A stretch of 6,714 bases of DNA from Candidatus Sulfopaludibacter sp. SbA3 (GCA_945865705.1 CAMBEY010000160.1:1-6714); one strand, 5' to 3'; positions 1 to 6,295 are shown, numbered from the stretch's first letter. Notes: generated by a model not told the origin, from the letters alone. Numbers and translations are program-made.

Positions 1-469
1 CCTCGATCATCAACTTCTCGTCGAGCGGATAAGGATAGGGGTCAACGAAGCGCACCAGCCACGGCGAGCAGATCGACGCGCGGTACATGCGATAGCGATA
101 GGTCTTGGCGACGGCGTCGTGCTGCGCGTGGAAATCATTGGCAACCTCCACGGACGACAGTACTCGAATGCTCTCTGGCAGATGATGGTTCAACGCGCGA
201 ATCAGGTTCGCAGCCGGAATCGGCGATTGCAGCCGGACGCTGGCCGCCTGCCCCAGCGCATGCACCCCCGCGTCGGTACGCCCTGAGCCGCGGACGTGGA
301 CCAGCTCGCCCGTTATCTTCTGAAAGGCCTCGGTCAATTGGCCTTGGATGGAGGGCAACCCCATCTGAATCTGCCAGCCGGAGAAGTCTGTGCCATCGTA
401 GGCCAGGCGCAGCAGAACATTTTTCCCGGAATGCTCACGCGAAAGTTCTTCTGCGACAATTTCGGACAT
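1..469 (-). CDS. truA: tRNA pseudouridine(38-40) synthase TruA, 5' part (runs off the left edge)
   Basis: Reading the minus strand from the ATG at 469 gives 156 codons with no stop before the window edge; the rest of the roughly 250-270-residue family length is missing. TruA converts uridines 38, 39 and 40 of the tRNA anticodon arm to pseudouridine in the cytoplasm. The signature GSGRTDAGVHALGQ spans residues 61-74, and Asp66 should be the catalytic nucleophile of the family. The N-terminal LAYDGTDFSGWQ block (22-33) and the KTYRYR block (122-127) are also typical. The start is supported by AAGGA at 479-483 (minus strand), nine bases before the ATG. An ATG at 494 is out of frame. The gene is divergent from the DUF2203 gene. 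Nothing looks degraded in the visible part, so this is an intact gene cut by the window, not a pseudogene. Confidence 0.95.
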   Translation of the reverse strand, partial: MSEIVAEELSREHSGKNVLLRLAYDGTDFSGWQIQMGLPSIQGQLTEAFQKITGELVHVRGSGRTDAGVHALGQAASVRLQSPIPAANLIRALNHHLPESIRVLSSVEVANDFHAQHDAVAKTYRYRMYRASICSPWLVRFVDPYPYPLDEKLMIE

Positions 470-657
470 AGCAGCGATTCCTTATCTCTTCCATAGGGGG
501 CAGCGAGGACACGGTGGTTGCAAAATCAGTTTGTATTCCAAACCCTCACTGTCCGCCTTTATGATGATAGTATGATCCTAGGCAAGGCTGACGCTTCTCC
601 ATATTCGCGCTGGCCGAGCTCCATAGAAAAATCTGCTCTGGAGACGGTGAAGAAATC

Positions 658-1101
658 ATGCAGGAGAACCATTTTGATTTACGGCAGGCTGAAGAACTGC
701 TGCCCGAGATCGAAGGACTACTGCAAGCTGCCATCGAGTGCAAGCGGCTCATGGATGAGGCAGGCCGCGAGCAGGCGAAGTTAATGGAGCGTATTGTGCG
801 CATGGGCGGCGTTCGGGTGGATCTACCCGAAGCGCTTGCGGTAAAACAGCGCAAAGAGGACGCGCTCGAACGGTTGCGTGAGCATATAGAAGTTGTGCAG
901 GAATACGGAGTACTCATTAAAGATCTCGACATCGGCTTGATCGACTTCCCTACCCTGATCGGCGGTCGGGAAGCCTATCTTTGCTGGAAGCTGGGTGAGA
1001 CCGGCATTCGGCACTGGCACTATACCGACGAGGGGTTCGCCAGCCGTAAACCTCTCGACGACAAACTGATCCACGCGCGGCAGCGCCGAGCGAATCAATA
1101 A
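658..1101 (+). CDS. DUF2203 family protein, function unknown
   Basis: The 147-residue product matches the DUF2203 pattern as I know it. It has an N-terminal DLRQAEELLPEIEGLL helix (7-22), a long charged helical stretch probably forming a coiled coil (about 25-85), and the conserved C-terminal blocks GLIDFP (93-98), LCWKLGE (108-114) and WHYTDEGFASRKPL (120-133). There is no signal peptide or membrane segment, so it is probably cytoplasmic. The invariant-looking Cys109, Trp110, Glu114 and Trp120-His121 could form a binding or catalytic site, but no biochemical role is known to me and none is claimed. GGTGA at 646-650 sits seven bases before the ATG, and the family alignment begins a few residues after Met1, so this start fits. 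It is transcribed away from truA and lies 76 nt upstream of thiC. Co-transcription with thiC is possible but not shown. Confidence 0.88.
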   Translation: MQENHFDLRQAEELLPEIEGLLQAAIECKRLMDEAGREQAKLMERIVRMGGVRVDLPEALAVKQRKEDALERLREHIEVVQEYGVLIKDLDIGLIDFPTLIGGREAYLCWKLGETGIRHWHYTDEGFASRKPLDDKLIHARQRRANQ

Positions 1102-1114
1102 ACTGTATTCTCTG

Positions 1115-1153
1115 ATTGCGTTGAACTATTGCGTTGAACTATTGCGTTGAACT
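1115..1153 (+). repeat. Three perfect tandem copies of a 13-bp unit
   Basis: The unit ATTGCGTTGAACT occurs at 1115-1127, 1128-1140 and 1141-1153 with no mismatch, in the 76-nt gap between the DUF2203 gene and thiC. Each copy contains TTGAAC, which resembles a -35 box, but no -10 box lies at a proper distance. Thirteen base pairs is neither a multiple of three nor a whole helical turn. Recent slipped-strand duplication is the simplest origin; a binding-site array is possible but unsupported. Confidence 0.95.
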
Positions 1154-1177
1154 ACCCGGCAATATAAGGAGACGATT

Positions 1178-2557
1178 ATGCGCAGCGAATGGTTGAAAAA
1201 AAGGGCCGGCGACGCTTCGCCAACGCAACTTCGCTATGCCCGCCAGGGCATCATTACCGAAGAGATGAGTTACGTTGCGGAACTCGAGTGCGTGAATGCC
1301 GAGCTCATCCGGCAGGAGATCGCCCGCGGGCGCATGATCATTCCCGCCAATATTCATCATGAGAATCTGGAGCCGATGGCCATCGGTGTGGCGTCGAAAT
1401 GCAAGATCAACGCCAACATCGGCAACTCGGCGGTCATCTCGCACGTGGAAGATGAGCTGGAGAAGCTGCACGTCGCGGTTCACTACGGAGCCGACACGGT
1501 GATGGACCTGTCCACCGGCGGCGACATCCCCGGCATCCGCAAAGCCATTCTGGCGCAGTCGCCTGTGCCCATCGGCACCGTGCCCATCTATGAAGCGCTA
1601 ACGCGGGTGCGCAGCGTGTACGATCTGACGGCGTCGCTGATGCTGGAGGTGATCGAGGAGCAGGCCGAGCAGGGCGTCGATTACATGACCATCCATGCCG
1701 GAATTCTGCGCGAGTTCATTCCGCTCACCACTGGTCGCATCACCGGCATCGTCAGCCGCGGCGGCTCGATTCTAGCGCAGTGGATGACGCACCACAAGAA
1801 AGAGAACTTCCTGTTCGAGCATTACGATGACCTCTGCAAAATTTTCCAGAAGCACGACGTAACATTTTCGCTCGGTGATAGCCTGCGCCCCGGGTGCCTC
1901 GCCGACGCCAGCGACGCCGCGCAGTTTGCCGAGCTGAAAATCCTCGGCGACCTGACCAAGCGCGCCTGGGAATATGACTGTCAGGTAATGGTGGAAGGCC
2001 CCGGCCACATTCCGCTGGACCAAATTCAATTGCAGGTGGAAAAAGAAAACGAATTGTGCCACGAAGCCCCGTTCTATACGCTGGGTCCGCTGGTTACCGA
2101 TATCGCGCCGGGTTATGACCACATCACTTCGGCCATTGGCGCGGCCATGATTGGCTGGCACGGTGCGTCCATGCTCTGCTACGTAACGCCCAAGGAGCAT
2201 TTGGGCCTGCCCAACCGCGAGGATGTCCATCAGGGTATCATTGCTTACAAGATCGCCGCACACGCCGCCGACATCGCCCGCCATCGGCCCGGCGCGCGCG
2301 ATCGCGACGACGCGCTCTCTCGCGCACGCTACGCCTTTGACTGGAATAAGCAGTTCGAGCTTTCGCTCGACCCGGCCGTCGCACGCGCCATGCATGACGA
2401 GTCGCTGCCGCAGGAAGGCTATAAGTCGGCCCACTTCTGCTCGATGTGCGGGCCAAAATTCTGCTCGATGAACATCTCCCAGATCGCACATGGGGATCTG
2501 GCCGCCGACGAAGCGCTGGCTACAGAGCAATTGGCCAACACAGCTTCGGGAGATTAG
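1178..2557 (+). CDS. thiC: Phosphomethylpyrimidine synthase ThiC (short form)
   Basis: The enzyme rearranges 5-aminoimidazole ribotide into 4-amino-5-hydroxymethyl-2-methylpyrimidine phosphate, the pyrimidine precursor of thiamine, by radical SAM chemistry. The 459-residue product has the family blocks IPANIHHENLEPMAIG (about 55-70), KINANIGNSAVISHVEDE, GADTVMDLSTGGDIPGIR, SPVPIGTVPIYEAL, EGPGHIPLDQIQ and APFYTLGPLVTDIAPGYDH. The C-terminal cluster motif is C421-x2-C424-x4-C429 (CSMCGPKFC), the ligand set for the [4Fe-4S] centre. It lacks the extra N-terminal domain of the roughly 630-residue enterobacterial form and belongs to the shorter class. AAGGAG at 1166-1171, six bases before the ATG, fixes the start. 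No thi-box (TPP riboswitch) is visible in the 76-nt leader, and no other thi gene is adjacent, so its control by thiamine is not evident. All visible motifs are intact. Confidence 0.98.
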   Translation: MRSEWLKKRAGDASPTQLRYARQGIITEEMSYVAELECVNAELIRQEIARGRMIIPANIHHENLEPMAIGVASKCKINANIGNSAVISHVEDELEKLHVAVHYGADTVMDLSTGGDIPGIRKAILAQSPVPIGTVPIYEALTRVRSVYDLTASLMLEVIEEQAEQGVDYMTIHAGILREFIPLTTGRITGIVSRGGSILAQWMTHHKKENFLFEHYDDLCKIFQKHDVTFSLGDSLRPGCLADASDAAQFAELKILGDLTKRAWEYDCQVMVEGPGHIPLDQIQLQVEKENELCHEAPFYTLGPLVTDIAPGYDHITSAIGAAMIGWHGASMLCYVTPKEHLGLPNREDVHQGIIAYKIAAHAADIARHRPGARDRDDALSRARYAFDWNKQFELSLDPAVARAMHDESLPQEGYKSAHFCSMCGPKFCSMNISQIAHGDLAADEALATEQLANTASGD

Positions 2558-2589
2558 ACCTATTGCGCGGATGAAGACCTGGTAGCCAC

Positions 2590-2608
2590 GGTGAGCGAAC
2601 GGCTCGCC
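2590..2608 (+). terminator. Small stem-loop after thiC, possible terminator without T-tract
   Basis: GGTGAGC at 2590-2596 pairs with GCTCGCC at 2602-2608 (seven pairs, one G-T wobble) around a five-base loop, starting 33 nt after the thiC stop. No run of T's follows, so a classical intrinsic terminator is not supported. A weaker inverted repeat (CACGGC at 2637-2642, GCCGTG at 2656-2661) lies further on. Otherwise the 178-nt thiC to raiA gap shows no gene and no strong promoter. Confidence 0.25.
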
Positions 2609-2735
2609 TGCGGCTCTTGAACCATGCGAGGAGCCCCACGGCAAGAAAGCAGCTGGCCGTGATTACCCAGTTCAGAATCGTCAACCAGCAAGACAACTCA
2701 TTACCTTCATACTGGAATCCGACGGGAGTGCCTTA

Positions 2736-3104
2736 ATGGAAGTACATTTCGCTTATCATCACGTGGTCCGCACCGCACAGATCGACAAGGCCATCGCGCA
2801 CAATACGGAGAAGCTCAATAAATTCCTGAAACATTTTGCGCCGGACCTCGTCCATTTGCACGGCGTGCTGGAGTACAACTCGGCACGAGAAATTCCCACC
2901 TGCTCGCTGAACCTATCGCTGCCTTCCGCCGTGCTGCACGCCAAGGAGACTGAGGACTCGATTCTATCGGCCCTGCAAGAGTGCTTCAAGGATTTGCTGC
3001 GGCAAGTAAACAAGCACAAAGCGTCTCTGCGCCGGGAGGCCACTTGGCACCGCCATCCGCCGCTGAAAGTCCGCGCCAAAACCAAATCCACGCCACGCTC
3101 CTGA
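2736..3104 (+). CDS. raiA: Ribosome hibernation factor, HPF/RaiA (S30AE) family, short form
   Basis: Proteins of this family bind the decoding centre of the 30S subunit in stationary phase or stress and silence or protect ribosomes; older annotations call them sigma-54 modulation proteins. The 122-residue product shows the expected beta-alpha-beta-beta-beta-alpha layout: MEVHFAYHHV strand (1-10), helix with KAIAHNTEKLNKFLKH (18-33), strands around VHLHGVLEYN and CSLNLSLPSAVLHAKE (39-71), and helix DSILSALQECFKDLLRQVNKHKASLRRE (74-101). The tail after residue 102 is basic and probably disordered. There is no second, C-terminal dimerisation domain as in long HPF, so it resembles the short class. 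Sequence similarity to named members is only moderate, so RaiA versus HPF is not decided. GGGAG at 2724-2728 lies seven bases before the ATG. It stands alone, followed by a strong hairpin and then the hrcA promoter. Confidence 0.82.
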   Translation: MEVHFAYHHVVRTAQIDKAIAHNTEKLNKFLKHFAPDLVHLHGVLEYNSAREIPTCSLNLSLPSAVLHAKETEDSILSALQECFKDLLRQVNKHKASLRREATWHRHPPLKVRAKTKSTPRS

Positions 3105-3109
3105 CCGTA

Positions 3110-3134
3110 GCCAAGCGCGATCCGCGTGCTTGGC
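3110..3134 (+). terminator. Strong hairpin just after raiA, likely transcription end or 3' stabiliser
   Basis: Bases 3110-3119 (GCCAAGCGCG) pair with 3125-3134 (CGCGTGCTTGGC, last ten bases) to give a ten-pair stem with one G-T wobble and a five-base loop, beginning five bases after the raiA stop. The position argues for a role at the 3' end of the raiA transcript. There is no T-tract on either strand, so it may be a Rho-assisted end or an mRNA 3' protector and not a classical intrinsic terminator. Confidence 0.45.
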
Positions 3135-3142
3135 CGGCAAAC

Positions 3143-3172
3143 TTGACACTGCTGCGGAGTAGCCACTAAGAT
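3143..3172 (+). promoter_or_regulatory. Sigma70-type promoter of the hrcA-grpE-dnaJ operon
   Basis: A perfect -35 box TTGACA (3143-3148) is followed after 18 bp by TAAGAT (3167-3172), matching four of six -10 positions including the key first T, A and last T. Transcription would begin near 3179, giving a leader of about 65 nt before the hrcA ATG. The spacer contains CTGCT/AGTAG, an imperfect inverted repeat (3149-3162), but not a CIRCE operator. Confidence 0.55.
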
Positions 3173-3192
3173 TGTTGTTAGGCTTGATTTTT

Positions 3193-3243
3193 CAGCTTGG
3201 CAGTATCTTCGAAAGCTGCTTGTATTCATTAAGTTGCGGAGAT
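3193..3243 (+). promoter_or_regulatory. Structured hrcA leader with a possible SD-covering helix
   Basis: Two pairings are visible in the presumed 5' leader. CAGCTT (3193-3198) pairs with AAGCTG (3213-3218) around a 14-base loop. ATCTTCG (3205-3211), which lies inside that loop, can pair with CGGAGAT (3237-3243), seven pairs with one G-T wobble, covering the GGAG ribosome-binding site of hrcA. The two could combine as a pseudoknot or compete. Function is inference only, and seven-base matches can occur by chance. Confidence 0.25.
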
Positions 3244-3245
3244 TG

Positions 3246-4310
3246 ATGGAAACACTTGCCGGCAGAACACGGGGCACGCTGCTAGCGGTGGTGCGAACGC
3301 ACATCGATACTGGCGAGCCGGTGGGATCGCGCACCATCTCGCGACAGTGGCCAGACAGCATCTCGTCGGCCAGCATTCGCAGCATCATGCTGGACCTCGA
3401 AGAAGAGGGCTGGCTGGAGCAGCCGCACACCTCTGCTGGACGCATCCCCACCGAAAAAGCTTACCGCTACTACGCCAGCCAATTCGATTCGAGCGAGCCG
3501 CCAGCCAAGCCCGACGAAGATTTAATCATGGCCAACCTCGGCGCGCATCTCGGCGGCGGGGGAGAGAATTCGGACGAGGAACTTTTTGAGAAGACCTCAC
3601 GGGTTCTCTCGCTTGTCTCGAACAATCTCGGTGTGGTCGTGCGGCAGCCCGCCGGCAAGGCGGTCCTGGAGCATATTCACTTCACCAGCCTCGGCGAGCG
3701 GCGCATTCTGGTCATCCTGGTTTCTCCCGGAATACCGGTATTGCACCGCATGATCCGTGTTGATTTTCAGATTGCGCAGGCGGAACTGGCTGCGGCCGCC
3801 GAGTATCTCAACGCCAATTTCCAGGGCTGGGAGCTGGAAAGAATTCGCGAGGAATTGCACGAGCGCCTGACGGCAGAACGCCATACTGTGGACGGGCTGG
3901 TCATGGCGCTTCGTCAGTTGAACAATCGGGGAATGTTGGCGGAAACTTCTCTCGCGGATGTTTTTCTTGAAGGCGCGTCCAACCTGATCGGACGGCCGGA
4001 GCTGGCCGACCCGTCGCGGTTGCGTGAGCTGATTCACGCGCTTGAGGAAAAGGAAAATTTGGTGCGGCTGCTGAATGAATGTATCGCCAGCGGATTAACT
4101 GCCGGGGAGTCCCCATTGCAAGTGATCATTGGCCTGCCCGGCGCCGCGCCGCAGATGCGCAACTTCGCGCTGATTGGCAGCTTGTTCCCCTGGCCCGGCG
4201 GCACGTCGGGGCGCATGGCGATTCTTGGTCCCACACGCATGCCTTACGATCGGGCCATTCGTGCGATAGGATTTATCGGCAGGCTTTTCCGCGAACAGGC
4301 CGCCAACTAG
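3246..4310 (+). CDS. hrcA: Heat-inducible transcription repressor HrcA
   Basis: HrcA represses chaperone operons by binding CIRCE operators and is kept active by GroEL. The 354-residue product has the N-terminal winged-helix domain (1 to about 80) with EPVGSRTIS (24-32), SSASIRSIMLDLEEEGWLEQ (40-59) and PHTSAGRIPTEKAYRYY (60-76). A central GAF-like dimer region follows, and near the C-terminus GPTRMPY (328-334) replaces the usual GPTRMDY. Length is normal. I chose the ATG at 3246 because GGAG (3238-3241) lies just before it. An in-frame TTG at 3234 would add four residues (MRRL) but has no Shine-Dalgarno sequence. It is the first gene of the hrcA-grpE-dnaJ operon, 18 nt before grpE, behind a sigma70-type promoter. 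No canonical CIRCE is visible upstream, which is unusual for a gene that is normally self-repressed. Confidence 0.95.
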   Translation: METLAGRTRGTLLAVVRTHIDTGEPVGSRTISRQWPDSISSASIRSIMLDLEEEGWLEQPHTSAGRIPTEKAYRYYASQFDSSEPPAKPDEDLIMANLGAHLGGGGENSDEELFEKTSRVLSLVSNNLGVVVRQPAGKAVLEHIHFTSLGERRILVILVSPGIPVLHRMIRVDFQIAQAELAAAAEYLNANFQGWELERIREELHERLTAERHTVDGLVMALRQLNNRGMLAETSLADVFLEGASNLIGRPELADPSRLRELIHALEEKENLVRLLNECIASGLTAGESPLQVIIGLPGAAPQMRNFALIGSLFPWPGGTSGRMAILGPTRMPYDRAIRAIGFIGRLFREQAAN

Positions 4311-4328
4311 AACTCTTAAAGGAAACCC

Positions 4329-4949
4329 ATGAGCGACAACTTGGAAAATCAGGAATCCGAACAAGCCCAGACCGGAGCCGACCAGGAATCAGCCGCCGGA
4401 GATTCGACTTCCAGCGCCTCGGTAGCCGAAGAGACCATTCGCCAGCTGCGCGAGGAGAATCGCCAGATCACGGAGCAGATGCTTCGCAAAGTGGCCGAGT
4501 TCGACAATATCCGAAAGAGGATGGCGAAGGAGAAGGAAGAGTTTCTCCAGTACAGTCTATTCTCCACGCTCGAGTCGCTGCTGCCCGTGCTGGATGGTTT
4601 CGGGATGGCCATTAAGTCGCCAGGCGAGGGAGAGAATTATCGCAAGGGCATCGAGATCATTTACCAACAATTTCTGACGACGTTGCAGCGCCTGGGCATT
4701 GAACCGATAGAAACGAAGGATCAATTCTTCGATCCCAATCTCCACGAGGCCGTCGCCGCGGTTGACACCGAGACGTATGAGGATCAACAGATTGTCGACG
4801 AGTTGCAACCGGGCTTCATGTACAAGCAACGATTGCTGCGAGCCGCGCGCGTCCGCGTGGCGCATAATCCGAAATCCGTGGCGACGAGAAAATCCGGCGA
4901 AGGCCGTGTCGATGATTCCGGCGATGAGACAATTCTGATTCTCGATTAG
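4329..4949 (+). CDS. grpE: Nucleotide exchange factor GrpE
   Basis: GrpE is the cytoplasmic co-chaperone that releases ADP from DnaK. The 206-residue product has an acidic, low-complexity N-terminus (1-35, rich in Glu, Gln, Ser and Ala) and a long coiled-coil helix (about 32-75, ending NIRKRMAKEKEEF). The four-helix part contains LLPVLDGFGMAI, and the C-terminal beta-wing domain carries FFDPNLHEAVAAV (133-145) and the GFMYKQRLLRAARVRVAHN block. In that last block the usual LRPA reads LRAA, a mild departure at a common proline. A hydrophilic tail extends about 20 residues beyond it. AAAGGA (4318-4323), five bases before the ATG, supports the start. It lies 18 nt after hrcA and 32 nt before dnaJ, so translation and stress control are probably shared. 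dnaK, its partner, is not between grpE and dnaJ and must be elsewhere in the genome. Confidence 0.96.
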   Translation: MSDNLENQESEQAQTGADQESAAGDSTSSASVAEETIRQLREENRQITEQMLRKVAEFDNIRKRMAKEKEEFLQYSLFSTLESLLPVLDGFGMAIKSPGEGENYRKGIEIIYQQFLTTLQRLGIEPIETKDQFFDPNLHEAVAAVDTETYEDQQIVDELQPGFMYKQRLLRAARVRVAHNPKSVATRKSGEGRVDDSGDETILILD

Positions 4950-4981
4950 TTCCCAGCTACAACACCCTATCTAAATACACT

Positions 4982-6127
4982 ATGTCCAACCGAAGCGGCC
5001 ACGCCAGCGAGAAACGAGACTATTACGAAGTCCTAAGTGTGTCACGCACCGCGACGCCAGACGAGATCAAGAAGGCCTACCGGAAACTAGCCATCCAACA
5101 TCACCCGGACAAAAACCCGGATGACAAGACTGCGTCAGAAGAGAAGTTCAAAGAGGCCTCGGAGGCATACAGCGTTCTCAGCGATCCCGGCAAGCGCAGC
5201 CGCTACGATCAGTTTGGACACGCCGGCATCGGAGGCGCTGCTGGTGGGTTTGATCCCACACAATTCACCGATTTCAGCGACATCTTCGGAGACATGTTCG
5301 GCCTCGGCGATCTGTTTGGCGGAGGGCGCCAGGGCGGGCAGCGCTCACGCTCGCGCCGCGGATCGGACCTGCGATACAACCTGTCCATCACCTTTGAAGA
5401 AGCCGCCTTTGGGGTGAAAAAACAAATCAAGATTCCGCGCAATGACACTTGCCCAAAATGTTCCGGATCTGGTTCGCGCGCGGGCTCCAAGCCGACGACT
5501 TGCCAACGATGCGGTGGCGCGGGACAGGTCCGCACACAACGTGGGCCGCTGATCATGGCGCATACTTGCTCGGCCTGCCAGGGGCAGGGCCAGGTGATTT
5601 CCGATCCTTGCAAGACCTGCGCCGGCCATGGAATAGTCCCGACCGAGCGCACCATAAGCGTCAGCATCCCCGCCGGCGTGGATAACGAAAATCAACTGCG
5701 GGTCTCGGGCGAAGGCGAAGCAGGAATGAACGGCGGCCCCACCGGCGACCTTTACGTGCTGATACACGTCAACGAGCACACGGAGTTCGAGCGCGAAGGG
5801 CAGCATGTGATGTCCACTTTACCCATCGGTTTTGTGCAGGCAGCGTTGGGAGCCACCGTCAAGGTGAAGACGCTCGAAGGCGAGGAGCCGCTGCACATCC
5901 CGGAGGGAACTCAGACCGGCGCGCGCTTTCGGATAAAGGGTAAAGGCATACCCCAGGTGAATGGGCACGGCCGCGGAGATCACTTTGTTTTTGTTCGAGT
6001 CGTTACGCCGACAAATCTTACCCGCGATCAGAAGAAGCTATTGGAAGGTTTGGCCGAGGAGCCCATCGCCAACGGCGATCAGTCGGAAAAAACACTTTCG
6101 CAAAAGGTAAAGGAACTGTTTTCTTAG
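4982..6127 (+). CDS. dnaJ: Chaperone protein DnaJ (class A, full length)
   Basis: DnaJ delivers unfolded clients to DnaK and stimulates its ATPase. The 381-residue product has all parts of a type I J-protein. The J-domain is at 13-78 with the HPD motif at 41-43. A Gly/Phe-rich linker (about 79-118) contains repeated DIFGDMFGLGDLFGGG-like segments. Four zinc motifs follow: CPKCSGSG (157-164), CQRCGGAG (174-181), CSACQGQG (196-203) and CKTCAGHG (210-217). The client-binding beta domains run to about 345, and a short tail closes the protein. All eight zinc cysteines are present. Twelve residues precede the usual KRDYYEVL start, and no ATG, GTG or TTG codon lies between, so the ATG at 4982 stands. 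The 32-nt gap after grpE has only one G and thus no Shine-Dalgarno sequence. It closes the operon and is followed by a likely terminator. Confidence 0.97.
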   Translation: MSNRSGHASEKRDYYEVLSVSRTATPDEIKKAYRKLAIQHHPDKNPDDKTASEEKFKEASEAYSVLSDPGKRSRYDQFGHAGIGGAAGGFDPTQFTDFSDIFGDMFGLGDLFGGGRQGGQRSRSRRGSDLRYNLSITFEEAAFGVKKQIKIPRNDTCPKCSGSGSRAGSKPTTCQRCGGAGQVRTQRGPLIMAHTCSACQGQGQVISDPCKTCAGHGIVPTERTISVSIPAGVDNENQLRVSGEGEAGMNGGPTGDLYVLIHVNEHTEFEREGQHVMSTLPIGFVQAALGATVKVKTLEGEEPLHIPEGTQTGARFRIKGKGIPQVNGHGRGDHFVFVRVVTPTNLTRDQKKLLEGLAEEPIANGDQSEKTLSQKVKELFS

Positions 6128-6222
6128 GCCAATAGCTGGTGTCGATATCCGATCCGCCACCGATTCTCCAGAGTGTACCGGATTGATTGCGAAGCGCAGG
6201 TCACAAGAAACTGGACGCGTCG

Positions 6223-6244
6223 TCCTAGCCAGTGCTAGGATTTT
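6223..6244 (+). terminator. Likely intrinsic terminator of the hrcA-grpE-dnaJ operon
   Basis: TCCTAGC (6223-6229) pairs perfectly with GCTAGGA (6234-6240) around the loop CAGT, and TTTT follows at 6241-6244. It lies 95 nt after the dnaJ stop and 51 nt before the transposase start. The stem is short and the T-tract only four bases long, so efficiency is uncertain. It could instead belong to the end of the mobile element. Confidence 0.5.
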
Positions 6245-6295
6245 GACATCACGCTTTTATAGATCATCGCATCGGCAGGCGAGGACGACCGCAGG

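Noticed and set aside
560..576. TATGAT motifs in the truA/DUF2203 divergent gap as -10 boxes
   Set aside because: They occur at 560-565 and 571-576, but no convincing -35 box is found at a proper spacing, so no promoter is called.
546..932. Minus-strand open frame across the DUF2203 start and the divergent gap
   Set aside because: The plus-strand frame carries the conserved DUF2203 blocks; the minus product is Ser-rich and looks like a shadow.
1163..1168. TATAAG before thiC as a -10 box
   Set aside because: It overlaps the Shine-Dalgarno sequence, and no -35 box lies at 16-18 bases; TTGAAC in the repeat is 23 bases away.
1772..2644. Long minus-strand open frame of about 290 codons opposite thiC
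   Set aside because: It lies opposite an unmistakable thiC gene, and its product shows no family motif; third-position GC bias of thiC explains the lack of stops.
2759..3451. Minus-strand open frame of about 230 codons opposite raiA and the start of hrcA
   Set aside because: It spans two clear plus-strand genes and their promoter, and its translation is Ser/Arg/Cys-rich without recognisable domains.
6231..6240. AGTGCTAGGA resembles the right arm of CIRCE
   Set aside because: No left arm lies at the required nine-base spacing, and the bases are explained by the terminator-like stem.
6243..6264. TTGACA plus TATAGA as a transposase promoter
   Set aside because: The spacer is only nine bases, far too short, and at 17 bases no acceptable -10 box is found.
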